From: Chamaea fasciata
Taxonomy: Eukaryota > Chordata > Aves > Passeriformes > Sylviidae
NCBI GenBank assembly: GCA_029207755.1
Contig: JARCOQ010000005.1
Span: 61,825,414 to 61,889,413 of the forward strand
DNA: 64,000 bases
Reading direction: 5' to 3'
The notes under the pieces were generated by a model, which saw only the letters and a program-made list of their open reading frames with translations, did no database searches and was not told the origin of the DNA. The position numbers and the translations under genes were made by a program. Shown one piece after another: positions 39,901 through 52,750 of the stretch (position 1 is its first letter; each line of letters opens with the position of its first letter).

Positions 39901-42900
39901 TAGAAAACCTGGAAAATATTCCCCACTTCCTAAATGCTGACAAACCCAAGCATAAGATGGATGTCCCTTCCACCCCAAACTCGTATTCCTTCAATCTGGT
40001 CCCCTTGGAAGAGACTCTCTGATTTTTTGGCACCAACACAAGCCATTTCTGCTGCCCCTGAATACCTTGTAGATGGCTGTTTTAGCAGGCATGGAGGTAC
40101 GGGGAGAGGAGGGTGAACCTCTTTGTGGGGTCCCCTTTCCCTATTGCACCCAGCTGGGATGTGCTGGAGCCATTTATCTTGTGCTGGGTGTTGCCTACAA
40201 AAGCAGTGCTCCTCCAGTGCTTCCACCTGCAGGAGGCTGCGGATTATTTAGGTTTGTGGTTCTTTTGCTTTTCTTGGAATTAAAAAAAAAGAGAAAGAAC
40301 TGTAGATGAGGGTACTGTTGTCAAGATTTCTTGCTTGCTTGCTGCTTCTATCTTAATAAAAAGATCTGTCCCATGGTTATGTTTGGCTTGTCAGCCCCTA
40401 TAATGCTTCCAAAATTATTGCAAATAATTTCTTAAGCACCGGAAAGTGCAGAATCTGTAGTTGCAGATTTGTGTGATTTTTTTTTTCCTTAAGTGGTTCC
40501 TTACCCACTTTTATCCGCAGCTGTATTGACAAAGTCCTCATTACTTCCTAACTTGCCGTGTTCCCTGTTAACAACTCGCTGAGAAGCTGTGGCTCAGCAG
40601 CTCAGCCAGTCCAGAACCACCCATTAATCCTGCTCACAGGCAGCCAAGTCCTTTCTCTGGTGCTTCCTCAGCTGCTCCACCTTGGAGGAGCAGGAGCTCC
40701 TTCTACTACCTGGCAGCTGTTAGCTTTTCTCCTCCAGTCTTAATTGAGTTGATGGGTATGTGTCTGGTTTTAACCTTTTCATTTTCCCTTAGCTATTCCC
40801 TGTATGGGGAGCAGTCTCTTAGGAAACTCCCATGGGCTGTTACTGCTTGCTTTTCATCTTTCTGCCTGCCTTGCACGCTCACAGGGACACACACACGAAA
40901 ATATATATGTTCCCTGCATGTGCATACACCTGCAAATTGGAGACTGTGGTCATTCATGATTAATGTAAAGAGTTTGGGTAACCCAGTTTTGTTTCATGCT
41001 TCAGGTAGCTATTGGGGTAGCTGACTAATTAATGTGATGCAGCCCCTCTAATGAGAGGAGTGTTTCATGCTATTAAAATAATTTTAAACATAATTTGAAC
41101 TTTTTCAGAGTATTTTTGTAACTGCTACAGCCATGTGTGTAGTACAGATTATACCTATAGAAAAATTTCAGTAAGAGAACTAGGGGAAAGTGTCCCTGAT
41201 TTAAATTATTATGTGGTAGAAATTCCCTGGGTAGGGCAGTCTCCAGCAAAGACCACAAGAGAGTGGAGAGAGTGGTGAGGAATGCTAATGAAAAATAGGT
41301 AAAGCACTGGGAATATGAGAGTCCTGCAGTGAAACCTGAATGAACCTGTATATGCAGAAGGGATTACACATGCTTGGTGTGCCAGTATGCCACAGCCCCA
41401 TGTAACCCCATCTATTTTTATAGATTGGAAACTTCACATAGTAAAGCTGTAGCCTTGCTGAAGTCAAAATTGAGAGCAGGGTTGATTTGACTTGGAACCA
41501 CTGAAAAGAAATCCCAGTGCATCCTTACCTAAAGCCTCTAGATTTGCATGCTAAATATCAAACTTCCCACTTTCTAGAAATCCCTTCAGCAGTGTTACTG
41601 GAGCTGCCTGCAGCATGTGAGATGGCACATGTCACAAGGAATAGTTCAGGCATTATTTGTAGCTTGGCTGTTACATGGCAATATCCTTGCTGGACTGGGT
41701 CTGTATTCTGCATCTAATTTGTCAAGCTGGACTTCTACTGTCCATGGGATGGCTATAGGATTTTCTCAGTGGAGGAGACTGTGAGAACTGCGTGGTATCC
41801 AGGCTGTTCTGTGCTGCACTCTGGATGCTGTGCGTCCTCAGGGATTTATGCCATTGCCAGTCGTGTCAAATCTGATGTCAGAACTGCCAGTGAAATGTTT
41901 GCCTGTTGCGGTTGCTGGCTGAGTCATCACTTTGACTCAGTTGTGTTTCAAGCCTTGGCCATTAATGTTTTTAATGCATGAGAGGCAACAGGGACAGCTC
42001 ATTCCAGGCCTGGATGTGAGCTCAAAACCCCTGATGTGCAGATACCCGTTGGTGGACTCTGGAGCACCAATGTCTTGGTGCACAAAAGCCTAAGGGTAGA
42101 TCCTCCTTCTGCCCAGGCAGGTCTCGTGAGAGCAAGGAGGTTTGATCCTTCAACCTGAACAAGATGCAGAACTCACTACTTGGGTCACCCTTAGCTGGGC
42201 TTCTGGGGTGGCAGAGCAGCTGCCTAGCATAGAGTAGCTGCGTGAACTCACATGGAGCATCAGCTGGCACTGCTGAGCTTTTGGGAAGGATTAGGACTTG
42301 CAGCTTTTTGAGGACATCAAAAAGTGTTTGCTCCCTCTGAAGACAAGTAGCGTATGGTGTAAATATAAATGAGTTTTGCAGCCCAGAAACCCATCTGAAA
42401 TGTGTGCTCTGCATTGGAAAAACCCATGATTTTCTGTCTTTCAGTAATGCTAAAAATGGACTAGCATTGCATATATATTTTCATCATATGTTCCAAATGA
42501 AAACTTGTCAGAACTTAGGATGCTTTTCAATTCATATATTGGAATTTTCTTTAAAAACCATCCATGAAAACATAAACAAACCAAACAAATATAAAGAGCT
42601 TTTTACAGTGTTAAGGTTGCTGACTCACATCTGCAAGAAAAAAAAATCTCCCTACCTTTATCTAGAAAAGTTTTTTTTGTGTAAAAGTACAGCCTTATGC
42701 TTTTGAGAAGCACCTTTAACTTGTTAGCTTCTGCAAATTTAAACAGCAGCGACCTCTGTGTACCAATTTGCCACAAAGGTTGGCAGTCGGCGCTGAATCC
42801 TTGGAGTGAGAGAAGGGACTCCACGCCTGCACCACCACCGTCTTCCTCAGTAGCCGAAGGATCCTGCAAACACGTCATCTGAAGCACTTGTAGCAACTGA

Positions 42901-43754
42901 ACCAAGTTAAAGCAAGGTCAGATCTTTCAGCTGTGTCCACTTCACAGCTGGGGAAGCTGAGGGAGGGACAACAGGAGATAGCCGTGGGATTTCACATCCG
43001 GATAGGATTACGCCTCGGGAATTTCTCTCTTCCCATTGTGACTATCAAGCCAGTCCTTTCCCTAAAGTTTGAGTTCACACGGGCAGTGAATGAGTGCATG
43101 TGGTGGGGCAAGGGCTCCATAGGTGTCTGGAGAAGAGCAGTGTGAAGTGGCCCTGGAAATAAAGAGGCTGTTGTGCTGTGCTTGAAATGATGATTTTTTT
43201 CCTTGGAGTGCTGTGATTGTCTGGGAATCTCTCATGTGCACTGATGAGCTCTGGGACCTGGAGCATGCTGTAGGCTCTGCTGAGAACAGGGGCCTGGTGG
43301 CCCATCCAGGGTTTGTGAGCCTTTGTGAGGAGCATTCAAAGGTGATGAGTGTTCTTACTCGCCATAGGGGAGAGGGAGCAGCTGGTGAAGAGAACTGCTC
43401 CTGCTGCTGGGAATCAAAGAGGGAGTGGTTGTGTGTAGTGGCCCTGCTCTGGGCAGAATATGGACTGTGAAGGTGGTCAGCAGCCAGCAGAGATTCTGCA
43501 CTCTGCAAAGATGGTAGGAACTGTGAAAAAACAGGGCCAGGGATTATTTGGAGCTGGAATTTGTCAGAGTGATGGCCCTAGTGCTTTGCAAATCCGGCAT
43601 TGCAGCAGGTGGTGTCCAGACAGGAGCTTCATCCATCTTCTCACAGACCCATACAAAAATAATGAGGCATCCTATTGCATTTTATGGTGCACAATTTCTC
43701 ATGGTCTTCCACCTGACAATTCCTCCTGTTTATATACAGGTAGACTGCTACCAG

Positions 43755-43792
43755 AACAACAATAACAATAACAGTACTACTACTACTGCTAA
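43755..43792. repeat. AAC/AAT/ACT trinucleotide tract
   Basis: About 38 bp of imperfect A-rich trinucleotides, ending in four ACT units. It is translated as Asn/Thr runs in a chance frame. Confidence 0.85.
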
Positions 43793-44395
43793 TAAGAATG
43801 GAAAAGTCTGAGTTATTGCATATGCATGACAGGATTTTTAATATCTCTGTGCAAGAAAGCGAGGGGGGGGAGTGGTGGGCAGCCCAGGAAGGCTGTGTGT
43901 GCCTCTGGAGGGAGTGCAGGCTTTAGGGAAGCTCTCATGTGGTCTCATTTAGGTTCCCCCCCCCATACCATCTGCTTTTCTACTGAGTCGTTCTGTAATT
44001 GAGTGCTCCGGAGGTAACAGCCCCACAAAACCGAGATAAGTTTGAGGTCTGATGGGGTAGGCAGGGGTCGTTTGCCCCGCTCTAGAGGGAGGGTGCTGGC
44101 AGGGAGCTGCAGCGTGTGAAGGTAGCCAGGACAGTGAGGACTTGTCCCTTGTGGGGCAGGGCCAGCAGGGTGTTGCTACCTGCAGATGTCTTCAAGGCAT
44201 AGGAGCTTATGGGACCTTGAGCTGTCAAAAAAATAGGTGTGAGAGGAGTGGGAACAGGGAAGGATGCTGCCTGGGAGGAGGAACCAGAGGTGTGAGGGTT
44301 GGTGGGGCACTCATAATTGCCTTTTCTGATGAAGTAGGAGAAGGCAAATCCCAAGAGGAGCCAGCTACCCCCTTGCCAAGAGCAGGGGGACAGGG

Positions 44396-44420
44396 CCCAA
44401 AAGGGTCCAACCCTTTTGGG
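44396..44420. repeat. Perfect hairpin, 11-bp stem, 3-nt loop
   Basis: cccaaaagggt (44396-44406), loop cca, then acccttttggg (44410-44420). This is the longest perfect stem noticed in the window. It lies mid-intron and would form a stable hairpin in the nascent transcript. No miRNA-length stem or terminator context surrounds it. Confidence 0.88.
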
Positions 44421-44589
44421 ATCTGCTTTGTGTTGATCTCCCCCAGCCCTCCCCCACCTCCCAGCTCCTGTGTGTGGGATGGGAGTTGCTCTGTGCACAG
44501 ACTTCTCCTTGAATCCTCATCTGGCATATTTTTCCGTTTAGATGTGAGCTCAGGAAAATACAAGTCTGTGCCAAAATGCATCGCTTTTA

Positions 44590-44603
44590 TTTTTTTTTTT
44601 TTT
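44590..44603. repeat. Poly-T tract (14 T)
   Basis: Short homopolymer run 170 bp downstream of the 44396 hairpin. Confidence 0.85.
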
Positions 44604-47259
44604 AACTTAAGTTCATACTTGACTTTAAACTGCATGGAATTAGAGGATGGAAGCATGCATTTAAAGTTAAACACAGATACAGAGAAGGGCTCTCACCTGC
44701 AGCCTAGGTAAGGTGTTTGTGCAACAGCTGAGCTGCTCCTGATTTCCTTAAAGCAGAATCAAGCCCAGCACCGTGGTTAGACTAGTTTAATTAAGGTGTG
44801 TGCTACCAAAGCATGTAACTAGGTGACTTATCTGCTCTGTGTCTGCTCTGGAGCACAAAATTACTGAATTCTCCTGGTTGGTACCTGCCTTTGTACCAGA
44901 CATAAATCAGTGTATATGGCAGTGATGTGATGCATTTGGCTAACCCATTTTCACACAGTGCTGTTTGAAAAGTGAAATATTTCTTGCTGATGTCACATTG
45001 TCTTGTGGATTATCACACCCTTATAACACTGTGTTCCTCTTTCCTCTTTGGCACACAAGCAGTATTTAAAAGAAAAAACCCAGCCCTTCACATGGTGCAC
45101 AGACTCTTGAAGGGTATTTTTAACCTATTGCACTCAGCCAGATTTGGTTCTCTTCTCAAAATACAAATTTCCTTACAGATATGCAGTGATGATCTTTTGC
45201 CTTTTTTTTTTTCCCCTTGGAAAAAGGAATGTAATATGTTGTGAGAAAACTCCATATCCTCATCTAGGGACTGAAATTGGACTTTATAGAAAATTTCCCT
45301 GCTTCTGCGCTGCAGAACACAGATTCTCTTCCCTCTTGGGATTTATTGCACCAAATAGCTATGCTCATTTCTGTTTCTCTGTTGAAATTTGCAAGACCGG
45401 GAAAGGAAAAAAAAAAGGCAATTTTATATTGCAATTATCTGGGTTCCTGTAAATATTTTCATTTGCTCTGCTCCTTACTGTGATGGGGCAGATTTTGTGC
45501 TGGGTGAGTTTCTGTCCTGCACAAGAGGAGAAAAAATGTGAACCTCTGAGCCCCCTGTTCAGCCACAGCTCCCTGCTTTTCTGTTTGCCCAGCAGATGTT
45601 ACAGGAAGGCCCTGTACAAGCCTGTCTTCATTTCTCTGATCCAAACTGTGTTCACTCTTGCAAAACATAACCTCGAACTGAGTTTTCATTTAATTGTATT
45701 CCTAGAACCAAGTTGTATCTGTAACTACATGTAGTTTTACAGTGAGATTTGCAGCTCCCTTTCTGCTGTTTGCTCAGCAAGGGATGAAAAAACTCCTACT
45801 GATAACCTGTTCCCAGGCATTTCATGCCTCAAAAGAGGGTCCCTTCTGCTCTGAAGATGATCTGGGAAGCAGTCACCTTCAGGAACAAACCCCTGCTTCC
45901 CGCCTTTTCCTCCTCTGGCTCCCACCACCCTCGTGACAAATGAGCTGCGTTAGGAAATTGTTTCACGTGAGCTGTGGGAGACGATCTTCTGTCCTTATCT
46001 GCCTCCTTATGCGGCCGTGGCAGGTCAGGGGAGAGCAAAAGCCTTGGAAACAAAAGCTGGTCTTGAGGTGATGTGTTGGAATAGAAAAATGATGGAAGTG
46101 GCAAGTCAGCCAAAGATGTCATATTTCAAAAAGAGGTTGTTCATTTACGTGCCTGTGAGATTTGGGAACCCGGTGTCCTAGGGAGAGTTAGTGGCCTCAG
46201 GGCTTCTCTGTCCTTCGGCGCTTCTGAAGTGTCTCATCCCCCCTAAAGAATATTAATATCAGAGCTATGTAAAGCCAAGTCCTCAGATAGCGAAAGAAAT
46301 GCATAAAGAGCTATAAATAGGAAAAGCATATTCCAGAATCAACATCTTCTTAAATAATTTTTCTCAGGGTAGATCCTTTTGAGGTAAAGTTGTACATTTA
46401 AAATGTAAAATATTTGCCTACTCGGCACCTAATGCAGACTTTTTTTTCCCCCCTTCCTCCATGAAAAGGGACCGCAGAAGGAAAGGCAAGCAAGAGACTT
46501 GCAGTGACCTTCAAGGTGTTCAGCTGCAGTTATTTTATTAGTTTTCTTCTGAAACAGGACTTGAAGCTATGGCTTTTACTTATGGTTTGGTATCTTTCTC
46601 TTGGTTCCCAAATAATTCTTAGCCTAGATGAACTGTGTGGTGCATGCTTCATCTACAGCCCGGGCAGCTCTTGCTGGGACATGGGGCTGTCCAGGTATTG
46701 TGTAGTGAAGGACCGTGTCTCTGATAGTGCCCAGACTTTGTGGGGGTGTAGCCCAGAATCCCAGCATTCACTTTTGGGGGCAGTTTTTTGTATGTTTTTG
46801 CGCTGTTGGCAGTACAGCTGCCACCTGAAGGTGTAGCAGTTTGATACTGCTATAAGTGAGACCAAACAGTCCATGTCCTGATTCCTGACCTCGCTCACAG
46901 CTAACCTTCACGTTGGCCACGAAGTCTCCCACTTTCAGCACTGAGCACGTGGTGCCTGTTGCATCAGGAGGAGATGTTGGAGACTTCCTGCATCATTCCC
47001 ACTCCATCCTTGGCATCTCAGTGTTGGGGCATCCCCTCTCTCTGCCCGGGTCCCTTCTCCTGTCCTTATTGTGAAGAGACATGGGAGTGAACCCAGGCCA
47101 GCGCATCAACCAGAGCGGGACATGGTCCTGTGCCAGACTCCTGTCCTCTTTTTGGGATTACACTATGCGAAGGATGGGAGGAGGGCTTGCCAGTTGGGTG
47201 CGCTGACCTCGCAGAGCCCCATGGATGAGCACGGCTCATAAATCTCACTCTCCAAATAG

Positions 47260-47637
<378 letters not shown>

Positions 47638-48976
47638 TAAGTCCCCGGAATGCAGATCGGCTGCTTTGTGCGGAACGTGTCTCTCTCTCTCCCGGGGAGC
47701 AGGCGGGTGGGCACGGGGCTCTGTTGTTGCCTGGGGAGGCGCAGGCATGCTCCGGCTCTCGCTGGATGTGTTGCAAAATCATCTCCTGCTATTTGCTCAC
47801 ATCCGTGGATAAGCTGGTTGCATGGTAATGGGTGCCTGACTATCTCACAGCTGGATCGAGCCTGTAATCTGCTCGTCAGAGCTTACACGGTGGTGGTTTT
47901 TTTTTTCCTCTTCCTATTAGGGTCTGCTTGCTAATGAGGGGCTGAAACGTTCTGCTAATTGTCTGATTCACGTTGCTTTGCTATGAAATACTGAAATGTA
48001 ATTGGCAGGGCTGCAGATATTTTTCAGGTCTTTGTTTTCAGCATTAATGCTTAAAGGGCACATTTAAACTTAGAGGTAAGACTGCTTCTTAGAGTTAAAT
48101 TGTATTTTTCATGCTAATGTCAGTTCAAATTACTTGTAAATGTCAGCCTAGATAATTTGACTTTTTTGTGTATCAGATGTGACCTTTTGGTTTTCTAATG
48201 AAGTCTTAAAGTATTTATTGCCAGGATATGTTTTTAGTGTCTGTTTTGCCTTATTATTATGTACTTGGAAAAAAGTATGTTCTAGGACTGTTCTGGAGTC
48301 AAGAATATGTTTGGTTTTGGTGCTCATATGAAAAGGCATTTTGAATCTGCCAAAGCAGAAATGATTTGCTGCTATTGCTTCACAAATTTGTTCTGAAACC
48401 CCAATTTTCAGCAGTCTGCCTCTTGATACAGCAGTAGATGCGTTCTTTCCTGCAACAGAACGCAGGGGGCTGATTTACATGATTAGCTGTGACAACCTGC
48501 ATGGGAGCAGCTGCCTTCTGTTGATTCTGGCCTTGACGTGCTCTTTAACCAGAGAGTATACTTTACTGCCAGATCTACATAGGCTTTTTATAGCCACAGC
48601 TATTCAATATTTAATTGAAGAAATATATGGAATTTCAAAAGCCAAATCATGATCATTTCAGATTTCAAACCTTTGCTGTAATTGCTTCCCCTTGGTGTGC
48701 ACACCATGGCCTTCGTTTCCAGAAGTGCTACATTCTGTGTCCCTGCTGAAATGTCAGGACTTAGAGGTACAGGTACACACTGTCTGAAGAACTGGCAGTT
48801 GGTTCTGAAAGGGCACAATTAATTTAATCCTCCTCCAAGTATTTAGCTAGCATTGCAAATAAGGCAGTAATGTTTCTGCTCTATATGCTCTGTCTTAAAA
48901 ATTAAGGTAGATACAGTAAAATACCTGTGGATTAAAAAAAACCCCACAATATACGAGCCAAAGTTTTATTTTCACA

Positions 48977-49006
48977 GTGTGTATGTGTGTGTATATATGT
49001 ATACAC
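48977..49006. repeat. TG/TA microsatellite
   Basis: gtgtgtatgtgtgtgtatat followed by atgtatacac: a compound alternating purine-pyrimidine tract. Confidence 0.88.
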
Positions 49007-51429
49007 ATAAATATAAAAATCTCATCAACTGTTACACTATTTGAGTTCTTATTAGGAAGTTTCAGAATAATTGGAACTTGTGGAGAGTTGTATAATACTG
49101 CAGAAGAATGTACTAATTATGGGGAACAAATCAGCACTTAGTTTAAGGTTGCCATCAAGAATTCATTTCAGAAAGAATACAAATGTTTGTTGTTGTCCTA
49201 CTTGTCTTAATGGGAATGAGCCTGAAGAGCACGGCCTGAGATTAATTAAATGAGAATGAAAAGGGAAAACTATTCCTGAGACAAATTCTAGATTTTAGAG
49301 AGACCAGCCTTTGCAGTGTGCCTGTATTTGACTGCAGGGGCTGGATTCATCCAGTGATGTCCCAAAATGACAATCTCTCTGCTGTGCTGGCAGATGAGTG
49401 TTCACATACCTTGGGTTTTATTTTGAGGTCTGTGCCTACTGCTGGTGTAGTGCAGCAGGTTCTTTGCCTAGCTGCAAATAGGACTCTGGCTGCCTGTAAT
49501 CCTGAGATCAAAGGGAAGACTGAGCTTTTCTGAAGAATAATATGAGTCATCAGGATGTTAATTTGGAACTTTGCAGCCTGTAATTTTTTATTTGTATTCA
49601 GCAGACCCTCAGCACTCCTGATTTTCGTAAGCCAAACAGCAACCCTTCGCTCCTCTTTGTTAGGGAGGGTGTCTTTCCAACACTTAACTCCTCAAGGAGC
49701 ATCAATTCCATAAATTTTAACACTGGTGGAGGGAATACAATGACTTTGCAGGGGATGGCTTTTCAAGTAAGCTGCATGATGGATGGAAGCTGGAAGGATT
49801 TTACGTGCACTTTACTTGATAAATTTTGTGACTTCTATAGGAAAGGTTTATTAAGTAGAACCTTGAAAATGGTTCAATTTCTAGGATTTTGTAGCAATCT
49901 TCTTTAGTCCCTGAAACAGAGACCCAAACCCAGAAGTTCCCGTAGTCCCAGGTGATACTGCATCATTCCATGGTGTTGGTTCACAACCTGTCATTGCAAG
50001 TGCATAATGCGTTTTCCAGCTTCCAAACTGGAAAAACATGCATATGGGGAGAGGGAGAGATTGACGGGATCTAAAAGGCTATGAAGTTCTGGATCAGTTT
50101 GGATAAAACCCACGTGTTCAGCTTCTTATCTGAACTACAGCATGAAGGTCTCCCTGCAAATCCATGTAACACTTCCCAGCACAATCACATGCTACGGCAG
50201 TGAGGTTCCCATTCTGCGGCTTTGTAAATCACTCCTGCTTTCTTCCTGCCTTTCATTCCTCTCTTCTGCCCTTTTTCTGAGCCCTTTAAAAAAGCCCATC
50301 ATCCTGGAATTTCTGGCAATGCTTTCCTCTCCTGAAAGAGGATTTGCTCTTGCTTTTAGTAGAGGAGTGAGGGAAGCTAGAATCAGCCAGGAGCTGCCTG
50401 TCTCCTTTCTGCTCTCTTTTCATTTTACAGCCGCAGATGTGCCAGGAAGTTTCTTCCCTCTCACCAGCTTTGGGAGATGAGCAGGGAGGTAAGCGTTCAC
50501 CTTCCTCCAGGAAGAGGAAGACAGACCAGTTGGTTCCACCTTTTGCAAGGGGATAGGCTTCACAGATGGGTTGAGTGCTGGATGCGCAACAGCTCACTGA
50601 GACAGAGACCCAAGTTGTGTCCAGGATATTGTCACAGTTAAGTAAAGCCTCATTTACAGCCAGGCCCTTTGTACCACCTGAGGCAGCTGGCGGTCAGTTT
50701 AGGTGACTCTCTGCTGGCATGAATCATGAACAGGGTACTCTGCTCCCTATTCTAGACCTTTTATTAATGAAGGCATCAGGGATGAAGGTAATTTGTTGTC
50801 AGAAAGGGGCCTGGTGGTAAAGACTATGTTGACCTGTCTTTCTATTGTAATAAGGTAGCAACACTGCTCAGCCTGCACAGGCACTATCTGGCTGCAAACA
50901 GATGTTGGCTTCTCCTCATCATCACATTTGCAAGGGGTACCTTTCCCCTTGCTCCAGCTAAACACAAGAAGCTCTTTGCACATCTTTCCTTCCCTCATTC
51001 TGTGGGATGTTTGTTTAAAACAAACCCCAATGTGTTAGACATGTGGTGGGGAGGATCACTGGTGCATGACTGCATCTGGGGACTGGAGGCTGATGGCAGA
51101 GAAACGGAGAAAAGGGAGGAGCATCCTGTGTTGCTCAGCTCAAAGGCTGCTGTGCCTTTCATCAGGGTCACGGGCTTCATTTCTGGTGGCAATATATCGT
51201 GGCAATCCTGGAGGATGTAAAGATGCTGGAACACCTGTGAGAAGTGTGCATCAGTGCCAACAGAGGCCGTCACCCAGGAACTTAAGTGAATACTTTGCCT
51301 CTGGCTTGGGGGGAGAAAATCCTGTTGGAAAAGGAGAAACAAATATCAGCAACAAGGTTATGAAAATGGAGAAAACAGTAATAAAAGAGGAGAAAATTAT
51401 GCAGCTTAATGCAGTCAAGTCAGGATGAC

Positions 51430-52750
51430 CAGATAACCTCTATCCCAACGATGAGAAAAAGCTGCCTCACAAAATCAGGGGGTCAGAGGGAAATATTTTT
51501 AACAAAGCCTGGAGTGATGCCAAAACTCTGAGGATTAATAAAAGTAATGCCCAACATTTGAAAAGGATGAGAAATGATCCAAGGAAAATTCCAGGCTGTT
51601 AATGCATGGCCTCTGAATGTTTTTTTAAGCAAAGGCTGATTAAAGACATGTTGTTGAGGGAAAAATGGGATAAAATGTGACACAGATTTTTCTAAAGATA
51701 GATCTTGCCAGGCTAATCTAATAACGTTTTTGATAAGATAACTGATTTTCTACCCCAAGGAAATTCAGTAGAATTGCATCTCTTTGGACTTGAGTGAAGA
51801 TCTGATACAGTCCGTGCAGGGGTCTATTAAGACAAGAAGATGGGGGTTAGTAAGGAAATTGGAAAGTGAGCAGGGGCTGGCTTCGAGAGAGATGGCAAGG
51901 GCTAGCTTGGCTGATACGGGGTTGCAAGCAGGGACCTTCAGCTCTCATTCTTAAAAATGGGTATTTTTTAATTTTCAGAAAGGGTTTTGGCACAAATCTT
52001 AGTGTGCTCATGAAGTTAAAATTTGCTGATGCCATGATGCTGAGAGGCATTGTCCTGACAGAGGAAGTTTGGGAAATCATCCAGGAAAAAGTGGATGACC
52101 TTGAGGGCTGGGACAAAATAAATGGGATGAAATGCAGTTTTCCACAAATGGAAATGCACTTCTCCACAAATGGAAGGCAAATGTGTTTTTTAAATATAAA
52201 TGTACAAACTGCAGTGTATAGGTAACATATACACTCTATATACATCCTGATATATGCTGTGTTGAGAGCAGAGTGTTGGAAAGGTGATGGTAAAGGCTGT
52301 GGAGCAGTATTTAATCTCAGAATGATTGTAAACCACAAAAGTGGATTTCTCCTCAGCCATGAAAAAAGCAAATGCATTTTGAGGCTGCACTGGGAGAGGT
52401 ATTTCCAGTAGTAACAGAAAAGTATTGGTGCCACGTGAAAGTGGTAGGAAGTGATGTGGAAGCACAAATCCTGTGTCCTGGTCAAAAAAATATTCCCTTT
52501 GGACCAAGTGGAAAGAAATGGGCTGGGGTGTTTTGGGTTTTTTTACAAAATGTTCTCATGGAGACAAACGTGAAGAAAGGGGTTCATTCAGCTGAGCAAA
52601 GTGTGTGCTGAGGGAACCTATGGCTCTTCTCCAGAAATACATCACGAGTAAACACTTTGGAAAGAAAAATACACTATTTAAAGGTCAGCATGGACATAGG
52701 AGTATGTGAGTGTTAGCAGGGTGTGAGTAAGTTCAGGTTGAAGGTGTAGA
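51430..52750 (+). mobile_element. Ancient CR1/L3-type LINE remnant with decayed reverse transcriptase
   Basis: A roughly 1.3-kb stretch shows, in the right order, diverged pieces of a CR1/L3-clade ORF2. These are: aacaaagcctgga and ctgattaaagacatg (about 51500-51660); gccaggctaatctaataacg with gataagataactgattttct (about 51710-51755); the ttggacttgagtgaagatct region (about 51784-51803), corresponding to the LDFSKAFDT motif; then at 52016-52140 a stretch still reading LKFADAMMLRGIVLTEEVWE and IIQEKVDDLEGWDKINGMK. In the intact family this last part is the FADD catalytic box and what follows. Here FADD has become FADA, so a catalytic Asp is lost, and stops interrupt the frame. Later pieces (gaggtatttccagtagtaac, about 52397; a kataca/AAATACATCA region near 52637) match the C-terminal part. 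This element is clearly older than the avian CR1 copies. The identification is from family patterns, not a search, and the ends are approximate. Confidence 0.82.
52130..52173 (+). repeat. 22-bp tandem duplication inside the LINE remnant
   Basis: The unit aaatgcagttttccacaaatgg (52130-52151) is followed directly by a copy with two substitutions (52152-52173). It lies in the former reverse transcriptase region, so the duplication arose within the old LINE copy or its source. Confidence 0.8.

Noticed and set aside
44142..44711. 189-codon open frame on the + strand
   Set aside because: It has no domain, a poly-Pro and poly-Phe low-complexity stretch, and lies in a GC/poly-T-rich intron segment with long open frames in several overlapping frames.
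51847..52485. 212-codon minus-strand open frame, the longest in the window
   Set aside because: It is antisense to the decayed CR1/L3 reverse transcriptase. The + strand carries the family similarity, so this is a shadow.
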